DNA from: Anodontia alba
Lineage: Eukaryota; Mollusca; Bivalvia; Lucinida; Lucinidae
NCBI GenBank assembly: GCA_964016985.1
Contig: OZ024826.1
Span: 7,303,855-7,367,854 of the forward strand
Reading direction: 5' to 3'
DNA length: 64,000 nt
Below, piece by piece: positions 42,628 through 54,340 of this stretch (its first letter is position 1; every line of letters starts with the position of its first letter). Position numbers and translations under genes: made by a program. The notes beneath the pieces were generated by a model. The model was not told the origin of the DNA. It worked only from the letters and a program-made list of their open reading frames with translations, and did not search any database.

Positions 42628-43342
42628 TAAACTTCAATGCTGATAAATTAGATGACATATATGAGCAGCTATATTTGGCAATGAAGGACATATAATGAGG
42701 AAAAACATGATTTTGAATGTCTTAATTTGGCGGTTGACATTCGTATTCAGCTGGAAGAAATTCAAAATGAAATTGTACGCATGATAAAAGGATCAGAAAT
42801 ATCTTTAAAATCCGTATGTTTAGAAATGAAATTGGACAGGCTACTTGAACAGAATCAGGGACAAATAAAACTTTTTGCAACAGTGTCAGTTGTACATAAA
42901 GTAACAAATAAAAGGTGTGCACGCTCAACAGCAAAGTCAATCAATGATTCCTGTTTAGGGTACTCAAACCACTGATTCCGGTGGTATCAAAGAAGACCTA
43001 AATCTAACAAACATTGCAAGTGGTTGAGATGATAATGAAACCAGTACTAAGACTTGTGGCAAAGTTACAAATTACAAATCAAATAAACAAGGTAAATGAG
43101 CACCGAAAGATGATAGAATTTTGCTCAGAGCAAGCTCTGAATGCTAAGAAACAAATGAAGAGACAAAAACAGAAGGAATAGAAAGAAAACACAAAGCTCA
43201 GTCAGTTCCAAACGAAATGTCAAAAACCAGGGAAGAAGAAAAGGCAAAGAAAGGGAGAAACACAAAGGGATTTTTTAGTTGATTCAAAAAGAACACTGAG
43301 AATAGATGAAGGGAGAAAGAGATGTCTCCTTTTCGTGGAAAA

Positions 43343-43353
43343 CAAAGCTCAAA

Positions 43354-43384
<31 letters not shown>

Positions 43385-43410
43385 AATAAAAAATAAATAA
43401 AAAAAAGACA
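43343..43410. repeat. (AAAT)n tract
   Basis: AAATAAATAAAT units for about 60 bp, degenerating to A-rich sequence. It lies inside the decayed gene-like unit. Confidence 0.9.
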
Positions 43411-43830
43411 CTCAAAAGGGAAAAGGAATCCTTAAAAAGGAAGGAAAGCCATCAGAGGGAAGAAAAACAACATTTTCAAAAGACAATATAGTTATATTTC
43501 ATCGATACAGTTTTGGGCAGAGCACCGGCAGAAGCAAAGCGCAGTGTGTCAATGGGGCATGTGAAGCAGGGTTTCCACAATAAGGGGTGCAAGCCAAACA
43601 TGCGGGAAACAAAAAAATGGTCACAGAACTGATACGGCAGAAAACAACTCGACATAATGGAAGGAAAGAAGAAAATTCAAAAGGACCAACAAGGGTGCCC
43701 AAGTTGAAGTCCATGTAGACAAACCATATGTAGAATGACGATGATGATGATATACACATAAATTCTTGTAAAATCATACAACTAACGCAGTTGTGAAGTA
43801 GTTTAGTTTTGTTACTTCTGGGTGGTGGGA

Positions 43831-44265
43831 ATGTCACGTCTTGATTATTTCAAGTTAATTTTGTAGTTAATACTAGTTTACCCATATGTAACTTCTTTAA
43901 CTTTGACGTCACTTAACATCAAGAGTGATGTCACTTAACATCAAGATTACCTCGCCAACGACTTTGTTAACGTCAGTTAGAGACCGAACAAACATGGATA
44001 CAGAGGTAATAAAAGGAAAAGCATAAAAATGTTGACTGAAAAGGCAGAGTACAAGACTAAAGACAATACAGCAAGAGGGAATGTAGCGATGCGGGGCAAA
44101 TAACTGCTACAGACAAAACGTAAAGTTTTATTAATTAATGGTTCAGAATACTTTAAAAAGATGCCAAACAGCATGTTTTTCTATGGTGAAGACACCAAAA
44201 CTAAACTAGTTAAAATGCCAAGGTTTTTTCTGATTTCTTCGCCATCACCGACCCGCATACGCTAC
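43831..44265 (+). pseudogene. Second, truncated copy of the gene-like unit
   Basis: TGTCACG at 43831 matches 41690. The stretch CACTTAACATCAAG lies in both copies (twice here). A start at 43994 reads MDTEVIKGKA. Then come RKVLLINGSEYFKKMPNSMF and FYGEDTKTKLVKMPRFFLIS, the same frame as in copy one, where DEDTK precedes SSPHPVPEP. Similarity ends near 44265. It begins where copy one ends, so this is a tandem duplication with a unit of about 1.86 kb once A13 is removed. Confidence 0.5.
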
Positions 44266-44595
44266 TATATACCTTAGTCTGTTCAAAGTATAAAATTTAG
44301 CTTTAATATAACAATGCATGCGCAGTGTTTAATTAGACTGATTTATTTATTAATTTATTTATTTACACATATAAAATGAACAAAATGGCAGTTTCAAACA
44401 ATTATCTAGGTTCTCTATTTTAACATTCAAGGGTAGAAGAGTAAAAAAATTGTCCTATATTCCCAGCAAATATATTGAAACAATCGCGTCCAACTGCGTC
44501 ATAATGACACAGCATAATTATTTTAAATATATGGTGCCCGAGGCAAGAAAATGACCTTTACGTAGTCTATTCATGACCTCTATTTGTCGATATAT
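44266..44595. other. No recognisable gene or repeat
   Basis: ATTTATTTATTAATTTATTT at 44341 is a degenerate short repeat. Nothing else recognised. Confidence 0.5.
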
Positions 44596-44599
44596 TTGA

Positions 44600-44690
44600 C
44601 TGTATCCGTTGATTCTGAAAGCGGGAACGAAGGTCTTGGGCTGATCAGGGCCTTCGTTACCCGCCTAATGCATGAAAGCATTTTTCTAAT
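44600..44690. repeat. Family E fragment
   Basis: GACTGTATCCGTTGATTCTG also occurs at 41285. GAACGAAGGTCTTGGGCTGA pairs with TCAGGGCCTTCGTTACCC. Confidence 0.55.
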
Positions 44691-44811
44691 GATGCACGCC
44701 TTATGTAGTTGAGAGGGCGTTTAAGTTGCTATATGATCGAAAGGAAATTCAAATATCAAGTCTTGCATAATGATCATTAAAAATAAATCGATGCGATATT
44801 ACTGTCAGAGC

Positions 44812-44940
44812 CGCCAATTAGAACGTTTGTCTTTGAGGCATCAGCAGACAGCGAATTTTCAGATCAGTCTCTGTATCCGTGCTGCCGAGCAGTCTGATTG
44901 GTTCCTTTGTTGTCCACAAACAGAATCAGTGAATACATCG
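44812..44940. repeat. Family E fragment
   Basis: AGACAGCGAATTTTCAGATC, then GTATCCGTGCTGCCGAGCAG and TTGTTGTCCACAAACAGAAT. Confidence 0.5.
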
Positions 44941-44994
44941 AGATACATGAAGGACCAGGATCAAATTAAGGGAACTAGATTCACGCAGTAGATT

Positions 44995-45205
44995 TTCCGC
45001 CATTGTTTGCAAGGGAGACAACTTTTATGACTTTCTGTTTGCTTTCCTGCACACCAATGCCCTTCTGAAAAGGAATGTTCTCTAAAAGGAAAAATTGCAA
45101 AAGGAAAGAATTTGTTCCTTTCTATTTAAGTAGCCCTTTTTCAGAAGGGGTCAGCAAGACTTGTGACAGTTATCTCCCCCGAAAGTGTATCCATTCCCCT
45201 TAATT
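44995..45205. repeat. Family Q repeat, copy Q2
   Basis: GGGAGACAACTTTTATGACT to CAGTTATCTCCCCCGAAAG, with CCCTTCTGAAAAGGAATG pairing with CCTTTTTCAGAAGGGG. This is the best copy in the window. It shows that Q is an inverted repeat. Confidence 0.7.
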
Positions 45206-45454
45206 GACTCCGCTAGCTGAGTTGAATCTTTACTATTCGTCTATGTCCAGAAATACCTTTTCCACTGGACGCGAGTGATATGACATTTGGCAGATAACAC
45301 ATTTTGACATTCATTGTTAGTCTTTATTTAGGTCCCCAGAGAGATCTAAATATCCGAAATCTCATATTTACACTAACTATTCAAACACCTTGATCCCTGA
45401 ACTTTCAACAAGTCCGTTTGTTTCTACCTGTTGATGTGCCCAAAGTTGCTGTGT

Positions 45455-45505
45455 GAATGGTAAACGGTATGGATCCTGATCAGACGCCGCGTCCTCAGCG
45501 ATTAT
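45455..45505. repeat. Family F half-core remnant
   Basis: GGTAAACGGTATGGATCCTG then ATCAGACGCCGCGTCC, ending at the apex as at 34.83 kb. Confidence 0.5.
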
Positions 45506-45539
45506 ATTTACTATCGGTCTTCTCAATGGCACCATTTAC

Positions 45540-45703
45540 CCAGCGGTCACATGACATATAAGCAACGTCGCATCAACGTCGATGCAACATCGACGTTGAG
45601 TCGAGGTTAATGCGACGTTGTATAACATCATATGTTACGCTATGACGTCGTATCGAGTTTGATGCGACATATTATAACGCCATGTGCCCACCTGGTATGT
45701 TCA
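45540..45703. mobile_element. Family K element, copy K3
   Basis: CCCAGCGGTCACATGACATA to ATTATAACGCCATGTGCCCA. The interior is made of CAACGTCG and CGACGTTG words as in K2. Confidence 0.75.
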
Positions 45704-45893
45704 CTGGCCATGTGTTCACTAACGTTCATTTCTTGTTTACAAGAACTACATACATGTATCTTATGTTTCTATGGAGACTAGTGTTAGGAATAGCTATGTT
45801 TAAGTTGTTATGCACTCAGTCACCCTGAGCGTCTTTAGGGTGAGGTTTTCCAAAGAGAAAAAAATGGTTAAAGATCTTGCTTCGCCCTTCCCA

Positions 45894-46026
45894 TATATTA
45901 CAAAAACACGCCTTTTCAAATATATAGAAAATTGCACCTCCAAAAACTGAAAATTTTCAGATAAAAAACTCTGATATTTTTTCATATTTCTGTTCAAAAC
46001 ATAGATTGTGGGTACTCGTTAGAACC
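45894..46026 (-). mobile_element. Family A MITE, copy A14, half element
   Basis: It starts ATTACAAAAACACGCC and runs through the first arm to GGGTACTCGTTAGAACC. It then stops, just before the palindrome apex. The whole other half is absent and unrelated T-rich sequence follows. Confidence 0.88.
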
Positions 46027-47128
46027 CTAATTTTTTTCGTTCCTGCGATGTGTGTATCCAATTCCCTCAAGGTGAAAAAGATAGAAGTTTGTTTCAAGTT
46101 CAAATTCACCGTACCATTTTTATCTGTGTACTCCCGGTATACAATACAGAACAAAAAAGAGCTATAATTCTATATTAAGCAGATAAAAAAAAATGATAGA
46201 TATAGCAATAAATTTTAAACGAAAATAAATGTTTAAAAGGTAGATTATTCTTAATATTTGCCTTATACGTACTGTAAACCCCAGTATACCACGAAAACGC
46301 ATTACTGAAGCGCTGTTTATCCTATAATTTGACCAGATCCATCTAACTATGTGCGATGTGTTTTCTAAAAGAGTTGACAAAACGGTAAACAATGTAAACC
46401 CTGGCTTTTCACCGTTTTCTCAATGTGCCTATATAAATACTTTGTGTAAAAAAGTAGCAAATTTTCACAGAATAGCCTACATGCACTAAATAATTTAAGT
46501 CCAACGGCGAATCATTGCGCAGACATAGGACACATGTACAGTTTTTTACGGCAGTTTTTTTGCAGTTTTCAATGATTTTCTATTAAGTCTTATAATGACT
46601 TCGTTTCTGCTAACGATAAATGCAGACAAATTCTATCAACTTTATTGATTATTTCCTTATATGCAATTTATAGTCACGTTTTATCTGTTGAAAATTAATG
46701 GTTGTCATTTTCTAGATACAGAGAAAGATAACCACTGTCTTTCATGTTCATTTTGCTTCCAATAAATGGATATTTATAACAGTCAGCATAATCAAGCTTT
46801 AGGCAAAGTAAAAACTGATTGTGCCTATCACAACTGCAGCAGACGAAACTTTTATTGTTTTCATTTTTCATAGAAAATGTCTTGACATTTCGTGTGAATC
46901 GTCTGCTTAGCAGACTATTTAAATGAAATATTAAGACTCGTTTGCCACGAAAATTAAAAAACAAAATTTAGAATGTCTTCTTCACGGTTGATCACTTTGC
47001 TTACCTCGTTAACTGCACGCTGGTGGGTCGGGGTTTAGACTCTATGATGGCCCCGACTTAGAAACTATTCATTAAATGGTCTTGGCTGGAACTGTTTATA
47101 TCTGTTTCTCGGCTCATCGGGGTTCAGT

Positions 47129-47129
<1 letters not shown>
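46027..47129. other. No supported gene
   Basis: A 90-codon minus frame (46964-46695) has a Cys-rich patch (FVCCSCDRHNQFLLC) but no family I recognise. 47020-47115 has GGTGGGTCGGGGTTTAGACT and CTCATCGGGG, also unassigned. Confidence 0.45.
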
Positions 47130-48312
<1,183 letters not shown>

Positions 48313-48570
48313 ATATTTTTGTTTGTGGTTTTCTTTTGCTACAGTATTCCAGTGGGGTTGTCTGACAATCCAGGGATCTCCAAATATCTCAACACGTTGT
48401 TTCTCTCGAGTACTCATCTTTGCTTCATCAGAGACTTTACCTATGATTTATCTGTTTCCAGTAATGATTCATGAATGAGTTTGAAACCCACACGTACCGA
48501 ACATATATGTGTTTTTATCACTATGGAAATTGAGGGCGCTGGTTGGAATCCCGTAATCACTATGCAAACT
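48313..48570. other. No recognisable gene or repeat
   Basis: The LINE similarity stops near 48312. A short AATCCCGTAATCACTATG unit before J2 partly repeats the start of J2. Confidence 0.45.
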
Positions 48571-49052
48571 GAGGGCGAGGATTGAAATCCCGTAAAGCTA
48601 ACTTAAGCTCTCCCCCCCCCCACCCCTCACCACCCCATCCCCCACCCCCGCCCGGTAATTCAGTACTGACTGTTCCAAGGCAGTACTTTCATTTTCAATT
48701 TTTGTTAATTGCTATGCAGTGCTTCACTTTCTAATGTTTTTCTTTTAATAATTATGTAGAATGATTATATATTTATTTAAGTTTGGGTAACAGTTCCCAC
48801 CTTTTTGGGAAAAAAGTTGCCAACTCTGCTTGTCGTCTGTTCATTTTGTGGCTGCTTAATTCCCCAGCTAGCATTCTACGTAAATCTACATCGGGCCGTC
48901 ATCGGCCCGTCAGCTACCCTGACGGGCCGATGACGGCCCGATATAGATTTACGTAGAATGCTGACTGGGATTGTATTTATCTGTCTTTCCCTTTGGTGTT
49001 GGGGGCTTGATGTGGATCTGATTGTATCAGTTCCTGAGTTCCCTTTACTTTT
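48571..49052. repeat. Family J repeat, copy J2, carrying B6
   Basis: Collinear with J1 (GCGAGGATTGAAATCCCGTA, GTTTGGGTAACAGT, GATCTGATTGTATCAGTTCC), except for B6 at 48863-48969 in the middle. Confidence 0.75.
48863..48969. mobile_element. Family B palindromic MITE, copy B6, nested in J2
   Basis: CCCAGCTAGCATTCTACGTA to TACGTAGAATGCTGACTGGG, apex GTCAGCTACCCTGAC. GTCATC/GATGAC subfamily, like B2. Comparison with J1 gives the pre-insertion site. Confidence 0.93.
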
Positions 49053-49154
49053 CTACAAATTTTGCTGGGCGCTTTTAAATGTAAATTAATATATGTTTTA
49101 AGCCTGTTTTACGCTAAATTTGACAGTTGTCGTATTAACCTCAAGTATATGACA

Positions 49155-49290
49155 GACAGGCCTAATCAAACAGTGAAGAGATTGACCAATCGACACACAC
49201 GCAGCGTCTGATCAATGTTACGCTGTTTGCCACTCCTCTAGCAGTTTAAAACACATCAACAGGTAGCAAATGATCTTGTTTAGTGGTTGT
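49155..49290. repeat. Family F fragment
   Basis: ACAGGCCTAATCAAACAGTG, ACGCAGCGTCTGATCAATG, CGCTGTTTGCCACTCCTCTA and AACACATCAACAGGTAGCAA follow the F/G1 order. The arms are badly decayed. Confidence 0.6.
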
Positions 49291-49338
49291 AGTATTTGAA
49301 ATTCTAGAACACGCATAAAAAGATGTTATCAGGATAGA

Positions 49339-49716
49339 TAAGTCAACCCTCTTTATACCGACACTCGATACAACGATAAAATTCGTTATAATGACAATTT
49401 GAATGTCACGAAACCTTCGCTCAAAAAGCGACGGTTAATGAGAAATTATGCAAAAACATTGCATAAAATCTTCAAGCAACATATGTATTGGATATTTGTT
49501 AGAATTGCCTCAGAGAGGCGATTCTTTGTTAGAATTGCCTCAGAGAGGCGATTCTAACAAATATCCAAAACATGTGTTCTATGAAGAAAATAAGAATAAA
49601 ACAAGACCTTTTCATACATATCATTCTGTCCATTAGGAATCTTTACAACAACAAATTCATTATAATGACAACATTTTGGGAAACAAATACTGTCGTTGTA
49701 ACGAGGGTTCACTGTA
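49339..49716. mobile_element. MITE family S, pogo/Tigger-like ends
   Basis: AGTCAACCCTCTTTATACCG at 49341 and the complement of CAGTGAACCCTCGTTACAAC ending at 49714, flanked by TA. Its core TATTGGATATTTGTTAGAAT is a diverged family A core. A 30-bp apex unit (49496-49525) is exactly duplicated at 49526-49555. AGAAAATAAGAATAAAAC after the core also matches the A flank. Confidence 0.82.
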
Positions 49717-50059
49717 TGATGGTATTGAAACCCTGGAGTAATAAGAAAATAGAAAGAAATTTAAATGCATATAAAGGAAACAGAAGGATATATAAATCAC
49801 AGCACTTAAACAAGCAATTCGACAAACACCGAATTGGCATATTCGCCTTAAGTATTGGAACAGCCAGGCCTGAGCAAATAGTATAGACTCAGAATGCGGC
49901 GATGTCTACACTTTTTGCCACTAGTCCGGAAGTTTTGAAGTATTTTGACAGACAGTAAAATGGACGTGTCCCGCTATTTATTGTAAACACAGTTATCAGT
50001 TTTTAATGGTAGACTCAAACTTTGTGACCCTATTTGCATCAATGAAAATTCGAGCAAAC
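49717..50059. other. No gene; F remnant at 49862-49935
   Basis: AACAGCCAGGCCTGAGCAAA and GTCTACACTTTTTGCCACTA are remains of an F core. The rest is unrecognised. Confidence 0.45.
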
Positions 50060-50165
50060 TCTTCGGATTCATATCATCCTGCAAAGTCAAATCCGGGCAT
50101 TTGCTCTCCATTGAAACATTCTATAGTATCCAAAGATTCTGTTTGCGGACAGCGATGGTCCTGAT
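50060..50165. repeat. Family E2 left half
   Basis: CAAACTCTTCGGATTCATAT, TTGCTCTCCATTGAAACATT and TTTGCGGACAGCGATGGTCC follow E2. The second half is replaced by the 81-bp tandem duplication. Confidence 0.6.
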
Positions 50166-50321
50166 CAGACTGCGCGGATGAAGTTTGGAATATTGAATTG
50201 TGGTGCTGACCATCGGGCTGCAGTAATTACCCAAAATTGTCCTGATCAGACTGCGCGGATGACGTTTGGAATATTGAATTGTGGTGCTGACCATCGGGCT
50301 GCAGTAATTACCCAAAATCTC
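50160..50321 (+). repeat. Exact-looking 81-bp tandem duplication
   Basis: Units start CCTGATCAGACTGCGCGGAT at 50160 and 50241. They differ by two adjacent positions in what I can see (GATGAAGTTT against GATGACGTTT, and nearby), so the duplication is recent. Part of the unit is the E hairpin, part is unrelated sequence (GTGCTGACCATCGGGCTGCA). Confidence 0.85.
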
Positions 50322-50582
50322 CGAACACCATTACCTCTGTCCATACTTCTACAATTGTACTTGACTACTACATGATGTGTCTAGAAGGTACTAGCTGAAT
50401 GGCATAGCTTACATTCGCTGATCATCTGCTTGATCGATCCGGGTCTACACTGTTTGCCTAGGTATATCTATTCAATTATTTGAATTAAATACAGGAAATA
50501 CCCTAAACATTTGTTTATGTTGGTATCAAATTTTCAATATTCTTTTGGTCTCACACGAATAGATCTTTGGATCCCCCATTCC

Positions 50583-51464
<882 letters not shown>

Positions 51465-51744
51465 CATTACGAAAACACGCCTATTCAAATATATTGAAAA
51501 CTTTCCAACCAAATAAAAAGAAATTTTCAGATAAAAAATTCTGATATTTTTTATATTTCTGCTCAAAACATAGATTGTTTGTACTCGTTAGAACCGCCTC
51601 GCCGAGGCGGTTCTAACGAGTACCCACAATCTATGTTTTTGAGCAGAAATAAGAAAAATAATGTATACCCCTGTAAACCCCAGTTTTACTATATAAAAGT
51701 GGGGTTGAAGGGGGTCAAAATTATATAGGCATGTTTTCGTAATG
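51465..51744 (-). mobile_element. Family A MITE, copy A15
   Basis: CATTACG first. Apex CGCCTCGCCGAGGCG. TTTCCAACCAAATAAAAAG in place of TTTCACCTCCAAAAACTG. Right end GTTTTCGTAATG. Confidence 0.93.
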
Positions 51745-51787
51745 CCAACATGTGAGTTTCTCCGAATAGAATCAATTTTATGGCAGC

Positions 51788-51908
51788 TGCAATCAGCGAA
51801 GACCCAGATGTCTGTTCGTCATTGCCGGCTGATTAGGATCTACGTAGGGTCGACCTTGATCAGACTATGCGGGGCGCAGGCTGATCTGGATCTATTCTGG
51901 TCGCATAT
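51788..51908. repeat. Family E fragment
   Basis: CAGCGAAGACCCAGATGTCT, CCTTGATCAGACTATGCGGG and CTGATCTGGATCTATTCTGG. Confidence 0.5.
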
Positions 51909-52192
51909 GTTATTAAGTCGTTTTCTATTTGTACAACTCCATGTTTTGTTTGGGATTGATTAATTTAAAAAGATTCAATACTGTCATGCGTTTGTGCTCC
52001 AGTTCTAATGTCAATTCAATAAAAAGCATGTCCTGAAATTAAATTTCAAGTAGCAGTGTTAACCACTGCAATGGAACTTGGGGTTTCATGTCTATTGTTC
52101 CCCAATAATATATAGAAAAGCAGAGGTATGCTGGGAATAATATAATTACAGGTAGGCAGACATATAGATGGCTTTTTTTAATAGTGCAGTTT

Positions 52193-52384
52193 TTTACCCT
52201 TTCATCCCTGACTTTCTGAAGTTCTCTGTTCCATCCTTAAATTTGGACATGTCCATTGATGTAAATAGGGCTTTTAGTCTAAAATCAAAAACTGAATGGC
52301 AGTGTAGATCCTAATGAGATGGCTCATCTGTATCTATACGGTTTTAAAAGGAGATGTTTTGTTCTTCAGGGTTGAAAAGGTTCA
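52193..52384. mobile_element. Family F4 MITE, CCCTTTCATCCC end
   Basis: CCCTTTCATCCCTGACTTTC at 52197 after TTTA, and an end reading AACCTTTTCAACCCTGAA on the minus strand. The core is reduced (GTGTAGATCCTAATGAGATG, apex GGCTC, ATCTGTATCTATACGGTTTT). F4 has different ends from F2 and F3. Confidence 0.7.
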
Positions 52385-52407
52385 ACCCTGCATTTTAATT
52401 TGTTTAT

Positions 52408-52645
52408 TACAGTCGACTCTCGTTAGCTCGACATCGCTTATCTCAAATGACCGCTTATCTCGAAGTAAAAATCTGGTCCCTGTTTAAACATGGAAATCTA
52501 ACAACAGGTAACAAAATATTGTGGGAAAGAGGAGAAATAAGGAGCAATTTCTCCTCTTTTCCACAATATTTTCAATATATCTCTAACTTCAGGAGTCAAA
52601 TTATACACTCATTTGTGAAATGTGGTTTTTCGATCTATTGTTTCC
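52408..52645. mobile_element. Family D MITE, copy D3, right end lost
   Basis: CAGTCGACTCTCGTTAGCTC at 52410 after TA. The palindrome has a short apex (AGAAATAAGGAGCAATTTCT). It runs to TTTTTCGATCTATTGTTTCC and then passes directly into an E2 element, losing its last ~70 bp. Confidence 0.8.
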
Positions 52646-52805
52646 TTCTCATCTGGGCATTTACATTGAAACATTCTATAGTATCCTATGATTCTGTTTG
52701 CGGACAGCGATGCCCCTGATCAGACTGTACGAATACACAGTCTGATCTGGGCCTTCGCTGTCCGCATATGCCCAAAGACAGTGCGTATGGCGCGACCCAA
52801 ATAGT
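52645..52805. repeat. Family E2 copy fused to D3
   Basis: CTCATCTGGGCATTTACATT, GTATCCTATGATTCTGTTTG, a GATCAGACTGTACGAATACA hairpin and GCATATGCCCAAAGACAGTG. Its left portion is absent, so both partners are truncated at the junction. Confidence 0.7.
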
Positions 52806-52854
52806 AAAGATACCATCATTTATCTCGCTAATTATAAGACAATATTTTAGTATT

Positions 52855-52930
52855 TCTCTGTAAAACCGTACGTTGTTGATACCAATTTAAAGCTCGCATA
52901 GGCATTTCAAATGATTGCTCAGAACATACA
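52855..52930. repeat. Decayed copy of the shared A/C/T/S core
   Basis: TATTTCTCTGTAAAACCGTA then CGTTGTTGATACCAATTT aligns with the left arm of the T core. GGCATTTCAAATGA and AACATAC align with the right arm. Its family cannot be named because the ends are gone. Confidence 0.45.
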
Positions 52931-52939
52931 GTAGCTTTC

Positions 52940-53165
52940 TGGGCCCAGTTGTTCAAAGCATCGTTAGCTTAATGAGCTCGTTGGTGGTCAAAATATTAGC
53001 TGTTCTAGTAAGTACAATATCTAATGCACAGGTATTTTTGCTGAAATAGATGCGTGTAACTCTTGCAGATGCAAAAGCTATTTGCATTTTTTTTTTCTGC
53101 AAAAATATTAGCGTATATGCCACATATAATGGTTACAGTTTTAACTACACCGTTACCTTTGAACA
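52940..53165. mobile_element. Family H MITE, copy H2, right half decayed
   Basis: GGGCCCAGTTGTTCAAAGCA at the left. Palindrome TTGCAGATGCAAAAGCTATT. The right end is no longer recognisable beyond AACTACACCGTTACC. Confidence 0.7.
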
Positions 53166-53284
53166 AGACGAAGAAATGAGAAAAAATATTAATATTTCTG
53201 GTTAAAAAGGTATCTTATCTAGAGCTACCGGTAAAAGGTATACTTTTCTTATACAAATATAGTTGTGCTAACGTAATGATGCAG

Positions 53285-53345
53285 GCAAGGATGCCATAGA
53301 TCAATCCATGCATCCGCGAAGTTTGACCAGGGTCATTGCTCATCG
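53285..53345. repeat. Family E fragment
   Basis: GCATCCGCGAAGTTTGACCA then GGGTCATTGCTCATCG. The arms are largely decayed. Confidence 0.4.
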
Positions 53346-53549
53346 ATGATGTCAGTGTTCTGTATCACAACGATACAATGCGTGCTACACTGTAAACAGT
53401 GGAAATTTGTGCGTCAGAGGTGTTCAAACGTATCGCTTTGCTACTTTAAAGACTAAAATAACGTGTCTTATAGCAATTCTTTTGGTGCTTCTGAACAAAC
53501 CATGAATTGATATACCACAGTGAAATACGTTTAGAAATTAATCCGCAAC

Positions 53550-53775
53550 GTCAAAAAACGTACTTTATGGCATATGCGCCCAGCAAATATTCCGATAAGC
53601 CCGCGCATTCACGCAATCTGATCAGAATCTTCGCTTGGCGCATTTTGGATAACCATGGATGCAACGTTTCTTCATTAGGACAACGAAGACTCTGATCAGA
53701 CTGCGAGTACGTCCATGCTAATTTGAGTCGTCGTTGGGTGCACATGTCAGAAGGTACTATTTCTCACGCTGCGAA
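53550..53775. repeat. Family E1 copy, two-hairpin form
   Basis: CATATGCGCCCAGCAAATAT, GCGCATTCACGCAATCTGAT, GGATAACCATGGATGCAACG, GACTCTGATCAGACTGCGAG and GTGCACATGTCAGAAGGTAC. This is one of the fullest E1 copies. Confidence 0.75.
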
Positions 53776-53927
53776 TCAATAAGATATTACGTTAACACGC
53801 CGAAGTGAAATGTATACTTCTAATTCATTGCTCTCGATAAGGCATTTGTAACAAAAATATTGATATGTTTCATAATTATTGGTTACAAACGCAGTACTCT
53901 ATTTTCAAAATTACTCAACATGTCGTC

Positions 53928-54192
53928 CACCAAGAAAACATACCTATATAATTTTGACCCCCTTAAACCCCACTTTTATATAGTAAAACTGGGGTTTACA
54001 GGGGTATACATTATTTCTGTTATTTCTGCTCAAAAACATAGATTATGGGTACCCGTTAGAACCGCCTAACGGGTACCCACAATCTATGTTTTGAGCAAAA
54101 ATATGAAAAATATCAGAATTTTTTATCTGAAAAATTGTCATTTTTTGGTGGTAAAATTTTCAGTGTATTTGAATACGCTTGTTTTCGTAATG
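53928..54192 (+). mobile_element. Family A MITE, copy A16, shortened compensated apex
   Basis: CCCC arm first. The palindrome reads GGGTACCCGTTAGAACCGCC then TAACGGGTACCC. The usual TACTCG/CGAGTA pair is TACCCG/CGGGTA here, changed on both arms, and the apex is shortened. The left end has decayed (CCAAGAAAACATACC). Confidence 0.92.
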
Positions 54193-54340
54193 AATGATCA
54201 AGAAGGACCAGCAAAATATAAACGACACTAAAGTGAAGTACAGTAAGACATGTGCGGCCGCCAAATAGCACATAGCAGCAGCTGTAGTGAAGATAAACCA
54301 CAACAAACAAAGTTTAGTAATCTTGATTAAGAACCTGGGC

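Larger units (their letters stand above)
41690..43830 (+). pseudogene. Decayed gene-like unit, first tandem copy
   Basis: Unknown function. A candidate start at 41848 reads MDTRVIKGEA and runs into an A-rich tract (41879-41920). It then gives RKVLLINDSE (about 42015), MPNSIYFLCDEDTK, SSPHPVPEPSKRTEG, TKRFITMVLDILTSKRNANL and KTIFEQDIVFGKTLFFKTTD. Family A copy A13 interrupts it. Beyond A13 come DKLDDIYEQLYLAMKDI, then LNLAVDIRIQLEEIQNEIVR, a likely coiled coil. After 43400 come SFGQSTGRSKAQCVNGACEA and KMVTELIRQKTTRHNGRKEE. Stops and frameshifts break it throughout. The next unit repeats its first ~430 bp with the same reading frame. Confidence 0.5.

Noticed and set aside
46695..46964. 90-codon minus frame with a Cys-rich patch as a zinc-binding protein
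   Set aside because: Cysteine spacing fits no finger I know, and no flanking coding segments or splice context were found. Kept only as a note in the gap entry.
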